64,000 bases of DNA from Arthrobacter gengyunqii (GTDB lineage: Bacteria > Actinomycetota > Actinomycetes > Actinomycetales > Micrococcaceae), in assembly GCF_023022985.1 (NCBI RefSeq), contig NZ_CP095461.1, positions 558,001 through 622,000 on the forward strand. The letters run 5' to 3'. The translations under genes were made by a program, and so were the position numbers. Positions 1 through 8,404 of the stretch are shown here, one piece after another; position 1 is the stretch's first letter; each line of letters starts with the position of its first letter. Below the pieces are notes generated by a model. The model saw only the letters and a list, made by a program, of their open reading frames with translations, was not told the DNA's origin and ran no database searches.

Positions 1-1149
1 TCGGACCTCGCAGCAATTCAGTACACCAGCGGCACCACAGCCGCCCCCAAGGGTGCCATGCTCACCCACGCCAACCTGATGGCCAACGCCGCGCAGGGCA
101 GGGCCTGGGTTCCCGGGCTGCGCCCGGGCAAGGAAACTTTCTACGCCGTCCTGCCCATGTTCCACGCCTACGGCCTGACGCTGTGCCTTACCTTCGCAAT
201 GAGCCTGGGCGCGAAGCTTGTCCTGTTCCCCAAATTCGATGTGGACCTGGTGCTGAACGCCGCAAAGAAGTCGCCGCCCACCTTCCTGCCCGCCGTTCCG
301 CCGATCTATGACCGCATTGCGGCCGGGGCAAAGGAAAAGGGAGTCTCCCTGAAGGGTGTGCGCTTCGCGATTTCGGGCGCCATGAACCTGCCGCCTGCCA
401 CCGTTCAGGCTTGGGAGGAAGCCACCGGCGGATACCTGATCGAGGGGTACGGGCTGACCGAAACCTCACCGGTGGCCATCGGCAACCCGATGGGACCCAC
501 TCGGAAGCCCGGAACGGTTGGCGTGCCGTTCCCCCTGACTGATATCCGCGTGGTTGATCCGGAAAACCCCACGGTGGACCGCCCGGCAGGCGAGCAGGGT
601 GAACTGCTGATCCGGGGGCCCCAGGTTTTCCAGGGATATTGGAACAAGCCCACAGAAACCCAAGCAGCCTTGCTGGACGGCGGATGGTTCCGCACCGGTG
701 ACATTGTCTCCGTGGATGAGGACCACTTCGTCACTATCCGCGACCGGATCAAGGAACTGATCATCACCGGCGGCTTCAACGTTTCCCCGTCCGAGGTGGA
801 GGAAGCGCTGAAGCGCCATGACAGCATTGCCGAAGCCGCCGTCGTCGGCATTGGCAGGCCCAGCGGCGGAGAGGACGTCGTAGCCGCCGTGGTCCTCAAG
901 GAGGATGCACACTTCCAGCCGGAAGACCTCCGCGAGTATGTCCGCGCCGAGCTGGCTGCGTACAAGGTGCCCCGCCGCATCGTGCAGATTCCGGATCTGC
1001 CCCGGTCACTGATCGGCAAGGTGCTGCGCCGACATGTCCGGGACAGCCTGATGGACTCAGCTGCTGCCGGCTCCGGCGTCGCCGAGGGCAACGAATCCGA
1101 CAAGCAGGACTCCGCCGGAAACGGCAGCACGCCTCCGGGTAATTCCTAA
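1..1149 (+). CDS. Long-chain fatty acid-CoA ligase / AMP-dependent synthetase, 5' truncated by the window
   Basis: This is the C-terminal part of an ANL-superfamily adenylating enzyme, which activates a carboxylate with ATP and loads it onto CoA. The reading frame is open from base 1; the first residues give the phosphate-binding loop YTSGTTAAPKGAM, so about 150-200 N-terminal residues lie outside the window. Later motifs are YGLTETSP (A5), GWFRTGD (A7), RIKELIITGGFNVSPSEVEE (A8) and the C-terminal catalytic-lysine region SLIGKVLRR. A polar tail of about 30 residues rich in Gly, Ser and Asp follows the fold. The substrate chain length cannot be read from the sequence. The next gene starts 45 bases downstream on the same strand. 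Confidence 0.93.
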   Translation, partial: SDLAAIQYTSGTTAAPKGAMLTHANLMANAAQGRAWVPGLRPGKETFYAVLPMFHAYGLTLCLTFAMSLGAKLVLFPKFDVDLVLNAAKKSPPTFLPAVPPIYDRIAAGAKEKGVSLKGVRFAISGAMNLPPATVQAWEEATGGYLIEGYGLTETSPVAIGNPMGPTRKPGTVGVPFPLTDIRVVDPENPTVDRPAGEQGELLIRGPQVFQGYWNKPTETQAALLDGGWFRTGDIVSVDEDHFVTIRDRIKELIITGGFNVSPSEVEEALKRHDSIAEAAVVGIGRPSGGEDVVAAVVLKEDAHFQPEDLREYVRAELAAYKVPRRIVQIPDLPRSLIGKVLRRHVRDSLMDSAAAGSGVAEGNESDKQDSAGNGSTPPGNS

Positions 1150-1194
1150 ACCAAACAGCTCCTCCACCGGCTCCGTCAACAGGAAGACCAGGAC

Positions 1195-2352
1195 ATGTCC
1201 ACAACACCGTCACCCCAGCAGCGCGGACCCGTGGGGGAACCGCCTCAGCGATACTGGAGCGGCTCCCTGGGCCATGCTGCCCAGCGTGCCGCCCAGATCC
1301 TGCTGATCCTGCTCCTTGTGGGTGTGGCAGTCTACGGACTGCTCCAGATCACCCTGGTGGTAATTCCCGTCCTGCTGGCCCTGATCCTGGCAGCAGCAAT
1401 TGCCCCGTTCGTGAACTGGCTGCGGCGCAAAGGCTGGCCAAGCGCACTCGCCACCGGAGTGTCCTTCCTGCTCCTGCTCGCCGTTTTCGGCGGGCTGATC
1501 ACGGGTATCGTCTTTGCCATCCGCAGCGAGTGGAGTTCGCTGGTGGACCAGGCGGTGGACGGCTTCAACAAGCTGTATGAATTGATCCAGGACAGCCCCA
1601 TCCCGCATGACGCCGCCGCCATCGAAAACGCCCGTGACGCTGCGATCGACTTTGCCACCAGTTCCACTGTGGGTGCCGGCGCACTGGCCGGCATCGGGGT
1701 GGCCACGAACTTTGTCACCGGATTCCTGCTGCTGGCCGTGGTGCTGTTCTACTTCCTCAAGGACGGGGACAAGATCTGGGCCTTCATCCTTCGCTGGTTC
1801 CACGGTGAGCGGCTCGAAAAGGCGCGCCTGTCCGGAACCCGGGCGATGGAAGTGCTTGGCGGATACGTCCGGGGGACCGCCATCGTGGCCGCCGTTGACT
1901 CGATCTGCATCGGCGCGGCTCTGTTCATCCTGCAGGTGCCGCTGGCACTGCCGCTGTCCGTGATTGTTTTTGTCGGCTCCTTCATTCCTCTGGTGGGAGC
2001 CACGGCGGCGGGCGTGCTGGCCGCTTTGATTGCCCTGGTGGCCAACGGTCCCCTGGTGGCACTGATCGTGGTGATCGTGATTATTGCCGTCAACCAGCTG
2101 GAGGGAAACTTCCTGCAGCCGGTAGTGATGGGCCGAACCCTGAGCATTCACGCCCTGGTGATTCTGCTGGCGCTGACGGCCGGCACCATTCTGGCCGGAA
2201 TTGTCGGTGCCATCCTCTCCGTTCCCATTGCTGCAGTTTCCTGGGCGATCATCAAGGTTTGGATTGGAGAGGACGACGGCGATCCGGAAGAGGTCACTGA
2301 AGTCCCCGAGCCGGACGAAGCGGAATCCGCTAAGGCGCTCGGCCAAGACTGA
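1195..2352 (+). CDS. AI-2E family transporter (PerM-type membrane protein)
   Basis: The 385-residue protein belongs to the AI-2E/PerM permease family. A short cytoplasmic N-terminus is followed by hydrophobic segments near residues 28-90, a soluble loop around 100-150, and a run of membrane segments from about 160 to 355 that includes a GSFIPLVGATAAGVLAALIA stretch typical of the family. The C-terminus is acidic (EEVTEVPEPDEAE). The ATG is preceded by AGGA at a normal distance. Family members export small molecules or act as ion/H+ antiporters, and the substrate here is unknown. It may be co-transcribed with the preceding synthetase gene. Confidence 0.85.
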   Translation: MSTTPSPQQRGPVGEPPQRYWSGSLGHAAQRAAQILLILLLVGVAVYGLLQITLVVIPVLLALILAAAIAPFVNWLRRKGWPSALATGVSFLLLLAVFGGLITGIVFAIRSEWSSLVDQAVDGFNKLYELIQDSPIPHDAAAIENARDAAIDFATSSTVGAGALAGIGVATNFVTGFLLLAVVLFYFLKDGDKIWAFILRWFHGERLEKARLSGTRAMEVLGGYVRGTAIVAAVDSICIGAALFILQVPLALPLSVIVFVGSFIPLVGATAAGVLAALIALVANGPLVALIVVIVIIAVNQLEGNFLQPVVMGRTLSIHALVILLALTAGTILAGIVGAILSVPIAAVSWAIIKVWIGEDDGDPEEVTEVPEPDEAESAKALGQD

Positions 2353-2389
2353 ACCCCGGGGATCGAACAGTGAGAGGACAGTTTCCGTC

Positions 2390-2965
2390 ATGAAGGCCTT
2401 GCCCGTAGAGCCGTCCAGCGCCCCGGTGGCCATCGGGCCGAGGATCCGCCTGGCACGACAGGCCCGGCGGATGACCATCGAGCAGGTGGCCGGCGCCACC
2501 GGACTCACCAAAGGGTTCCTCAGTCGGGTGGAGCGGGACCTGACATCGCCGTCGGTGGCGTCGCTGCTGACGCTGTGCCAGGTGCTGTCGATCTCCATCG
2601 GGGACCTGTTTACTGCCCCGGCGACGGAACTGACGCGCTGGCGGGATGCACCGTCAGTTCATCTGGGTGGTACCGGGATCACGGAGAGACTGGTGACCCC
2701 CCGCGCAGAACGTCGAATCCAGGTTATCCGCGCGGTTATTGAACCCGGGGGCTCCGGGGAGACCGAGCTCTACTCCGTGGATTGCGACGTGGAAGTACTG
2801 CACGTTGCCCGCGGCAGCTTCGTTTTGGTCTTCGACGGAGAAACCATGGAGCTTTCCGAAGGGGACACCGTGACGTTTCCCGGTCAGGAGCCGCACTCCT
2901 GGCGCAATCCCACGGATACCGAGGCTGTGGTCCTGTGGACGCTGGTCAGCCCGTCTGCGAGCTGA
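2390..2965 (+). CDS. XRE-family regulator with C-terminal cupin domain (PuuR-like architecture)
   Basis: A 191-residue predicted DNA-binding regulator. Residues about 15-70 form the helix-turn-helix (RIRLARQARRMTIEQVAGAT, then GFLSRVERD and SPSVASLLTLCQVL). Residues about 115-185 form a small cupin barrel (VLHVARGSFVLVFDGETMEL, then FPGQEPHSWRNP) that would sense a small ligand. The frame extends upstream to 2201 but overlaps the previous gene there, so the ATG at 2390 is chosen. The architecture matches PuuR, which controls putrescine use in E. coli. The ureohydrolase operon starting at 4869 is therefore a plausible target, together with the intervening monooxygenase. Its ligand is not evident. 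Confidence 0.85.
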   Translation: MKALPVEPSSAPVAIGPRIRLARQARRMTIEQVAGATGLTKGFLSRVERDLTSPSVASLLTLCQVLSISIGDLFTAPATELTRWRDAPSVHLGGTGITERLVTPRAERRIQVIRAVIEPGGSGETELYSVDCDVEVLHVARGSFVLVFDGETMELSEGDTVTFPGQEPHSWRNPTDTEAVVLWTLVSPSAS

Positions 2966-2975
2966 CCAGCGGCTG

Positions 2976-4703
2976 TTAGGCCCCCGCGGGCTGGTTGACC
3001 GCGGCCGGCTGGGAAGCTGCGGCCGGCTGGGAAGCTGCGGCGGAAGTGGTCAGCCGGTTCAAGTACTCCACGGCGCCGGTGATGTCCGTCCCCTGGGAGC
3101 GGAATCCGATGTGTCCGTCCGGACGCACCACCAGGATCTCCGGGCGTCGGACACTAAGTCCGAGGCGTTCAAAGGCCAGTCCGCTCACGTCCTGGATCTC
3201 CGAGGGATCCGCCGCTGCCAGCCGGCTGCCCACAGTCAGGCGCTGGACGCTGAGCCACGGCGAGAGGCGCCCAAGGGCGTCATGGATCCGCAGTTGTGTG
3301 TCCGCCGGCCAGCCCGGGCCGCACAGGAGGACGTGGAACCCCGGCGTGGAAAGGACTTCATGCAGGCGACGCTCGCGGCCTTGGTCCAGGACCACGGCAT
3401 CCGGCATCCGGTCACCGGCCTTCGGACCCGCCGTGAGGAATGCCGGAAGGCGGCTGTCGCCGGTGTCCACCATGTCGCTGTCCCGGTACTGGGTGCCCAA
3501 CTGGGAAACGGTCCGGAACAGACGTGTGCGAAGTGCTTTTGAGCCTGAAGCCTTAGGGGCGATGGCGGGCAGGAGCTTGGTCCGGGGCAGCTTCAGCAGG
3601 CCGTTTTTGGACGACGCGAGGCGGAAGATGCGGTCGGTGAAGTTCAATACGTTCTGGCCCACGGGCCGGCGTTCGGCGTCGTAGCTGTCCACCAGTTCTT
3701 CCGAGGCCAGGCCGCGTGCACCCAGCGACAGTTTCCAGCCCAGGTTCAAGGCGTCCTGGATGCCGGTGTTCATGCCCTGCGCAGCAACGGGGGAGGAGAC
3801 GTGGGCAGCGTCGCCGGCCAGGAAGACGGAACCGTTCTGGTAGTACTCGGCAATCTGGTGGGACAGCTTGAACGTGCTGATCCACTGCGGGTCGCGCAGG
3901 CTTAGTGCGCCGTCGGCGAACTTGTCCGCGATGTTCTGGAGGGACTCCAGCGTCGCCTCGCCCGAGTCTCCGTCCTCCTTCATGGCGATGAGACGCCATG
4001 TGGCCGGCTGGCCCAGGGGGAAGAGGAGCAGGAATCCGTCCTCGTTGAGGTAGGAATGCATGGTGTCCGGCTCCGCGCCGTCGATTTCGAGGTCGGCCAG
4101 CACATATGTGCCGGGGTAGCCGCTGCCGCGCCAGTCCATGCCGGCCTTGGACCTGACCGTGCTGTGTGCGCCGTCGGCACCGACGACGTAGCGGGCGCGG
4201 ATACGTTCGATGCCACGGTCCATGCGCTGGATCTTGGCTTCCACTCCGGCAAACGGATCTTCCGGGTCCAGGCGTTCCAGATCCTGGAGTTCGACGCCGC
4301 GTTCCACGCGAACCCGTCGTCCCGCCAGATGGGAGGTCAGGGCCCGTTCGGTTTCCGCCTGCGAGAGGAAGAGCAGGTGCTGGAATTCGGAGTCTTCACT
4401 GCCTGCATCGGCCAGGTCAACCGGGATGATCTGTTCGGGCAGGTGAAGGTGGAGTCTGCGGGCAGGGTGTCCTGCCGCTGCGAGTGCGGCGCTGATGCCG
4501 AAGGGCCGCAGGGCCTCCAGGGTGCGCGGCTGCAGTGCCAATGCCCGGGAGTGTTCCGCCGGCGTCAGGCTGCGGTCAATGATGCGGAAACTGGTGCCAA
4601 AGCTGTCGAGTTGGGCCGCGAGGGCCAACCCCGTGGGTCCCGCGCCCACGATCAGGACGTCGACGTCGTAGTTACTGTCCGCACTGTGCTGTTGAGCCGC
4701 CAT
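2976..4703 (-). CDS. FAD-dependent aromatic monooxygenase (PheA/TfdB/MhpA-type)
   Basis: A 575-residue group A flavoprotein hydroxylase that would use NAD(P)H and O2 to hydroxylate a phenolic or other aromatic substrate. Visible motifs are the FAD dinucleotide fold VGAGPTGLALAAQL near residue 20, the DG motif VVGADGAHSTVRSKAG near 170, and GDAAHVSSPVAAQGMNTGIQ near 300. A C-terminal thioredoxin-like domain follows (about residues 400-545). The last 20 residues repeat a six-residue unit AASQPA twice and then AVNQPA, encoded by an 18-base tandem DNA repeat at 3001-3036. The gene is convergent with the XRE regulator (10-base gap) and divergent from the ureohydrolase. The substrate is not known. 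Confidence 0.88.
   Translation of the reverse strand: MAAQQHSADSNYDVDVLIVGAGPTGLALAAQLDSFGTSFRIIDRSLTPAEHSRALALQPRTLEALRPFGISAALAAAGHPARRLHLHLPEQIIPVDLADAGSEDSEFQHLLFLSQAETERALTSHLAGRRVRVERGVELQDLERLDPEDPFAGVEAKIQRMDRGIERIRARYVVGADGAHSTVRSKAGMDWRGSGYPGTYVLADLEIDGAEPDTMHSYLNEDGFLLLFPLGQPATWRLIAMKEDGDSGEATLESLQNIADKFADGALSLRDPQWISTFKLSHQIAEYYQNGSVFLAGDAAHVSSPVAAQGMNTGIQDALNLGWKLSLGARGLASEELVDSYDAERRPVGQNVLNFTDRIFRLASSKNGLLKLPRTKLLPAIAPKASGSKALRTRLFRTVSQLGTQYRDSDMVDTGDSRLPAFLTAGPKAGDRMPDAVVLDQGRERRLHEVLSTPGFHVLLCGPGWPADTQLRIHDALGRLSPWLSVQRLTVGSRLAAADPSEIQDVSGLAFERLGLSVRRPEILVVRPDGHIGFRSQGTDITGAVEYLNRLTTSAAASQPAAASQPAAVNQPAGA
3001..3036. repeat. 18-base tandem repeat, two copies, in the 3' end of the monooxygenase gene
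   Basis: GCGGCCGGCTGGGAAGCT occurs twice head to tail (3001-3018 and 3019-3036), with a degenerate third unit on the gene's 3' side. On the minus strand each unit encodes a six-residue Ala/Ser/Gln/Pro block, so copy-number changes keep the frame. Confidence 0.9.
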
Positions 4704-4764
4704 GAGAACAGCCTAGTCTTGACGACAGCCCACGTTCCACTTTAGCCTCATGGGAAACACTTGA

Positions 4765-4777
4765 TGCCTATCAGGCA
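4765..4777. promoter_or_regulatory. Candidate operator between the divergent monooxygenase and ureohydrolase genes
   Basis: TGCCT-ATC-AGGCA is a perfect 5+3+5 inverted repeat inside the 165-base divergent spacer. A TTGACG hexamer (4719-4724) lies upstream on the plus strand. The nearby XRE-cupin regulator is a natural candidate binder, but that link is inferred only from position. Confidence 0.35.
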
Positions 4778-4868
4778 ACGCGCTCGGAAGTACTGGATCC
4801 TCACGGTCTTCATGGCGCGGAGCCAGGGTCCGGCCGGGCTCCGGCAGGCCCGGATCTGGAGAAACAGC

Positions 4869-5837
4869 ATGCAGAACCCGCCGCGGATCACCGCCAACGG
4901 CAACCTTGGACCTGTTGACGCGGCATTGGTGCCGCGGTACGCCGGTCCGGCAACCTACGCCCGGCTGCCCCGGTTGGACCAGGTGCAGCATGCTGACGTG
5001 GCAGTGGTGGGTGTGCCGTTCGATACCGGTGTCTCTTTTCGGCCGGGTGCCCGCTTCGGAGCCAATCACGTTCGGGAAGCCTCCCGTCTCCTGCGTCCCT
5101 ACAACCCTGCGCAGGACACATCGCCGTTCGAAAACCTCCAGGTGGCGGATGCCGGCGACATGGCAGTGAATCCGTTCAACATCAATGAAGCAATCGAAGC
5201 CATTCAGGCAAGCGCCCTGGACCTGACCGAGGCAGGTTCGAAACTCCTGACGCTGGGTGGGGACCATACGATTGCGCTGCCACTGCTGCGTGCCGCCACC
5301 GAACGTGCCGGCCGGCCCGTTGCACTGCTGCACTTCGACGCTCATCTGGACACCTGGGACAGCTACTTTGGTGCTGAATACACGCACGGCACTCCCTTCC
5401 GCCGGGCCGTGGAGGAAGGGATCCTCGATACCGAGGCCATCTCGCACGTGGGTACCCGCGGACCGCTCTACGGAAAGCGGGACCTGGAGGATGACCGCCG
5501 CTTCGGGTTCGGTATCGTGACGTCCTCCGACGTTTTCCGGCAGGGCGTGGATGAAGTGGTTGCGAAGCTGCGGGACCGAATCGGAAGCCGGCCGCTGTAT
5601 ATTTCGGTGGACATTGACGTCCTTGACCCGGCCCACGCACCGGGAACCGGCACCCCCGAAGCCGGCGGCATGACCAGCCGCGAACTCCTGGAGATCTTGC
5701 GCGGCCTGCGCGGCCTGAACCTGGTGGGCGCCGACGTCGTCGAGGTTGCCCCGGCATATGACCACGCGGATATTACCGCCGTGGCCGCGTCCCACGTCGC
5801 CTATGACCTGATCACCCTGATGGGACTGTCCGAATGA
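4869..5837 (+). CDS. speB: Agmatinase-family ureohydrolase
   Basis: A 322-residue binuclear-manganese ureohydrolase that would split a guanidino compound into urea and an amine. All metal-binding motifs are present: GGDH (His133), FDAHLD (Asp157, His159, Asp161) and SVDIDVLD (Asp248, Asp250). The frame is open from 4761, but the ATG at 4869 has GGAG seven bases upstream and gives the usual family N-terminus, so it is preferred. The stop overlaps the next start by four bases (ATGA), indicating translational coupling to the thiamine-diphosphate enzyme. Agmatine is the default substrate; guanidinobutyrate or guanidinopropionate cannot be excluded by reading. Confidence 0.88.
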   Translation: MQNPPRITANGNLGPVDAALVPRYAGPATYARLPRLDQVQHADVAVVGVPFDTGVSFRPGARFGANHVREASRLLRPYNPAQDTSPFENLQVADAGDMAVNPFNINEAIEAIQASALDLTEAGSKLLTLGGDHTIALPLLRAATERAGRPVALLHFDAHLDTWDSYFGAEYTHGTPFRRAVEEGILDTEAISHVGTRGPLYGKRDLEDDRRFGFGIVTSSDVFRQGVDEVVAKLRDRIGSRPLYISVDIDVLDPAHAPGTGTPEAGGMTSRELLEILRGLRGLNLVGADVVEVAPAYDHADITAVAASHVAYDLITLMGLSE

Positions 5838-7513
5838 GCGCGGGAACAAGCCGGGAGGGTGCGTCACCGGTGCGCAACGGCGGGGACCTGGTGGTGGAAA
5901 CCCTGGCCGCACTCGGCGCGACCACCGTTTTTGGCATTCCCGGCCAGCATGCGCTGGGCCTTTTCGATGCGCTGTCCCGGTCCACCCTTCGCTTTGTGTC
6001 CTCACGGGTGGAGAACAACTCTGCTTTTGCCGCGGACGGCTTCTCGCGTGCCACCGGCCAAGTGGGGGTTGTGTTCCTGTCCACCGGCCCCGGTGCCCTG
6101 ACGGCGCTCGCGGGTTTGCAGGAGGCCTACGCCACCGGCGTGCCCATGGTGGTGGTGGCAAGTCAGATTCCCATCGAGGGACTCGGTGCCCGACGACGCG
6201 GCATGCTGCACCAACTGGATGACCAGAAGGCTTCGGCCGCCAACGTCACCAAGAGCCAGCGGCTCATCCAGCATGCCTCCGGCATTCCCTCGGCCATCCA
6301 GGATGCGTGGACGGAAGCCATTTCCTCGCCCATGGGGCCGGTCTGGCTGGAGATCCCGCAGAACGTGCTGCTGAACCCCGTGATGGTGCCCGCCGTCGAG
6401 GATGCATTGGCGGAGCCCTTCGACAATCCGCCCCGGACCGAGCTGGTCAAGGAGGCGGTGCGGTGGCTTGCCGCTGCGGAACGTCCCGCGATTATTGCCG
6501 GCGGCGGAACCCGCCGCGGCGGTGCGGAAGCTGATCTTCTGGCTCTGGCGGAGAAACTGCGGGCGCCGGTGATCTGCACCCCCGGCGGGAACGGAGCCTT
6601 CCCCTGGGACCATGAGCTGTCCCTGCAGTCCTGGATCGAGGACCGTCACACCACTGACGTCCTCGAAGATGCCGATGTCCTGGTCGTCATCGGTTCGTCG
6701 CTGGGCGAGGTCACCTCCAACTACTTCACGCTGCAGCCCCGCGGCCGGATCATCCAGATCGACGCCGAGCCCCGCGTGCTGGAATCCAACCAGCCGGCAC
6801 TCGGCATCCGCGCCGATGCCGGGCAGGCGCTGGCCGCACTGGATGAAGCACTTGAAACCTTCCTCGCCGTTTCACCGCGCAAGGAGCCGGACTGGAACGG
6901 TCGGACTCCGGAGCAGCTGGTGGCCCTGACACTGGCGCAGGTCGCTGATCGGCTGGATGCCCAGGACCTCGCCATGGAGCGGAAGTTCATGGCCGACATC
7001 CGTGCTGCCGTTCCCGACTCCATGCAGACCTATTGGGACATGACCATCTCGGCGTACTGGGCGTGGAGCTGTTGGGATGCCAAGTCAGGGCAGTTCCATT
7101 CCGCCCAGGGCGCCGGCGGCCTGGGTTACGGCTATCCCGGAGCCATCGGCGGCGCGGTCGGGCTGGGAGATCGCGTCCTCGCGGTTTCCGGCGACGGATC
7201 GGCCATGTACTCCATCGCCGAACTCGCCGCCGCCCGTCAACACAACCTCCCCGTCACCTGGTTGATTGTCGACGACGGCGGTTACGGCATCCTGCGCGAG
7301 TACATGGTCGAAGCGTTCGGGAAGGCCACGGCCACGGAGCTGGCGGGTCCGGATTTCGTGAAGCTGGCCGAGTCCTTCGGTGTTCCGGCCCGGCGCACTG
7401 CGCCCGACGGCGTGCGCGAGGCGTTGGAAGAAGCACTTGCCGGCGAGGGGCCCAACGTGGTGGTGGTCGAAGCGACCATCGGTCTCTTCGCGCCGACCCA
7501 TCTGGCGGTCTGA
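5834..7513 (+). CDS. Thiamine diphosphate-dependent enzyme (acetolactate synthase / benzoylformate decarboxylase-like)
   Basis: A 559-residue enzyme with the three-domain layout of ThDP decarboxylases/carboligases. The N-terminal pyrimidine-binding domain has the activating glutamate at Glu60 ([19 protein letters not shown]), the central domain spans about 195-330, and the C-terminal diphosphate domain carries GDGSAMYS at about 453. At the end of the ThDP motif, where most relatives have Asn-Asn, it reads VDDGGYG (about 479-485), so the usual metal-ligand Asn is Asp. It is translationally coupled to the ureohydrolase, suggesting it acts on a 2-oxo acid or aldehyde from guanidino-compound breakdown. 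The reaction itself is not identifiable. Confidence 0.82.
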   Translation: MSAGTSREGASPVRNGGDLVVETLAALGATTVFGIPGQHALGLFDALSRSTLRFVSSRVENNSAFAADGFSRATGQVGVVFLSTGPGALTALAGLQEAYATGVPMVVVASQIPIEGLGARRRGMLHQLDDQKASAANVTKSQRLIQHASGIPSAIQDAWTEAISSPMGPVWLEIPQNVLLNPVMVPAVEDALAEPFDNPPRTELVKEAVRWLAAAERPAIIAGGGTRRGGAEADLLALAEKLRAPVICTPGGNGAFPWDHELSLQSWIEDRHTTDVLEDADVLVVIGSSLGEVTSNYFTLQPRGRIIQIDAEPRVLESNQPALGIRADAGQALAALDEALETFLAVSPRKEPDWNGRTPEQLVALTLAQVADRLDAQDLAMERKFMADIRAAVPDSMQTYWDMTISAYWAWSCWDAKSGQFHSAQGAGGLGYGYPGAIGGAVGLGDRVLAVSGDGSAMYSIAELAAARQHNLPVTWLIVDDGGYGILREYMVEAFGKATATELAGPDFVKLAESFGVPARRTAPDGVREALEEALAGEGPNVVVVEATIGLFAPTHLAV

Positions 7514-7864
7514 CACCCGGCAGGGCGGCCCTGAGTTCCGAAATTCCGGATAGCGGATCCCTGACGGGGATTAAGCCGGGCGGCGGAGGCTGGTCCGGTC
7601 TCCTGCAGCGTTTCTGGGCTCCTGGCTTGGGCATCGAGTGTACAGATTTGGCGACTTCCTGCTGCCTCAGGTGATTCTGTGTGCAGGTATGGCGGCTTGG
7701 ACAGTGTCCGGGTCGCCATACCTGTACACAGGCGAAGCCTGTCGCCCGTTTCCCCGCCATACCTGCGCACTGGATGAAGATCAGCGTGCTGCGAACCCGC
7801 ATTTCCTACCACTGTGCACTTTTGGTCGTTAGTTCGTTGACTCAGGCAATCAACAGTCGTATCG
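7514..7864. other. 351-base intergenic spacer with a symmetric repeat array and regulatory DNA
   Basis: No credible gene is visible. The spacer holds the four-copy 16-base repeat structure at 7638-7770 and, at its right end, the MarR operator/promoter region. The MarR reading frame can be extended back to 7865 with a TTG start, but that would place the start inside the operator. Confidence 0.7.
7638..7770. repeat. Symmetric inverted array of four 16-base repeats
   Basis: Consensus GTGTRCAGGTATGGCG occurs at 7638-7653 (forward, degenerate), 7679-7694 (forward), 7714-7729 (reverse) and 7755-7770 (reverse). Both same-strand pairs are 41 bases apart and the whole is centred on GGACAGTGTCC (7699-7709), so the region is a 133-base imperfect palindrome. 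The right arm also contains the small hairpin ACAGGC-GAA-GCCTGT. The layout resembles REP/BIME-type elements rather than CRISPR or a transposon end. Confidence 0.75.
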
Positions 7865-7877
7865 TTGCCTGAGGCAA
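7837..7877. promoter_or_regulatory. Promoter with two MarR-type operators for the marR-emrB operon
   Basis: TTGCCTGAGGCAA (7865-7877) is a perfect 13-base palindrome. TTGACTCAGGCAA (7837-7849) matches it at 11 of 13 positions, 28 bases upstream. The first copy contains a -35-like TTGACT (7837-7842), and 17 bases later TATCGT (7860-7865) is a -10-like hexamer abutting the second copy. A regulator bound here would block initiation. The arrangement fits autoregulation by the adjacent MarR protein. Confidence 0.7.
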
Positions 7878-7906
7878 ACAACAATCCCTCACCAGACAGG
7901 TGCTTC

Positions 7907-8404
7907 GTGGCAGTAAACCAGCGGTCAGCTGAAGAACTAACAACCCTGATTCACCGGCTGCAGCGGCAGCTCCGCTGCATTGCGCAGAAGATTGACGATC
8001 CGCAGGGGCCGGGCACCGCTATGCAGGGGGTGATGCGGGTCATTGGTGACCACGGCGAGATCCGCGCCACCGAATTGGCAGAGAAACTGGGCATCGGAAC
8101 AGCCGGACTGAGCCGGCACCTCTCCGAGCTCGTCGCCATGGGGTACGTCTCGCGACGTCCCCATCCGGGCGACGGGCGGGCGCATCTGGTCAGCCTGACC
8201 ACCGCAGGAACCCAGGCGGTTGCGGAAGAGATGCGCCGCCGCGGAGCCGTCCTGCAGCACATGTTGGAGGACTGGACCGAGGAAGAAGCCCGCTCAGCCA
8301 GTGAGTCCCTGACCAGACTCACGGACACACTGCAAACATCAATCCGCGCGATGAAGCCGGGTACCCACCCAATGCCCACCCCGGCAGGAGAAGACGCCAA
8401 GTGA
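7907..8404 (+). CDS. MarR-family transcriptional regulator
   Basis: A 165-residue winged-helix regulator. Residues about 20-135 form the MarR fold, with the recognition region RATELAEKLGIGTAGLSRHL followed by the wing VSRRPHPGDGRAHLVSLT. The GTG at 7907 is chosen because an upstream in-frame TTG lies within the predicted operator and ahead of the predicted transcription start. The gene overlaps the efflux gene by four bases (GTGA). It very likely represses its own operon through the twin operators upstream and is released by a toxic or phenolic ligand. The ligand is unknown. Confidence 0.88.
   Translation: MAVNQRSAEELTTLIHRLQRQLRCIAQKIDDPQGPGTAMQGVMRVIGDHGEIRATELAEKLGIGTAGLSRHLSELVAMGYVSRRPHPGDGRAHLVSLTTAGTQAVAEEMRRRGAVLQHMLEDWTEEEARSASESLTRLTDTLQTSIRAMKPGTHPMPTPAGEDAK

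Noticed and set aside
2201..2389. N-terminal extension of the XRE-cupin regulator
   Set aside because: It would overlap the AI-2E transporter gene by about 150 bases; the ATG at 2390 begins at the family's normal N-terminus.
4713..6161. 482-codon open frame on the minus strand
   Set aside because: It covers the ureohydrolase gene in antisense, and the metal-binding motifs are on the plus strand.
7638..7770. CRISPR array
   Set aside because: Only four 16-base copies, two in each orientation, with no Cas genes; the symmetry fits a palindromic repeat element.
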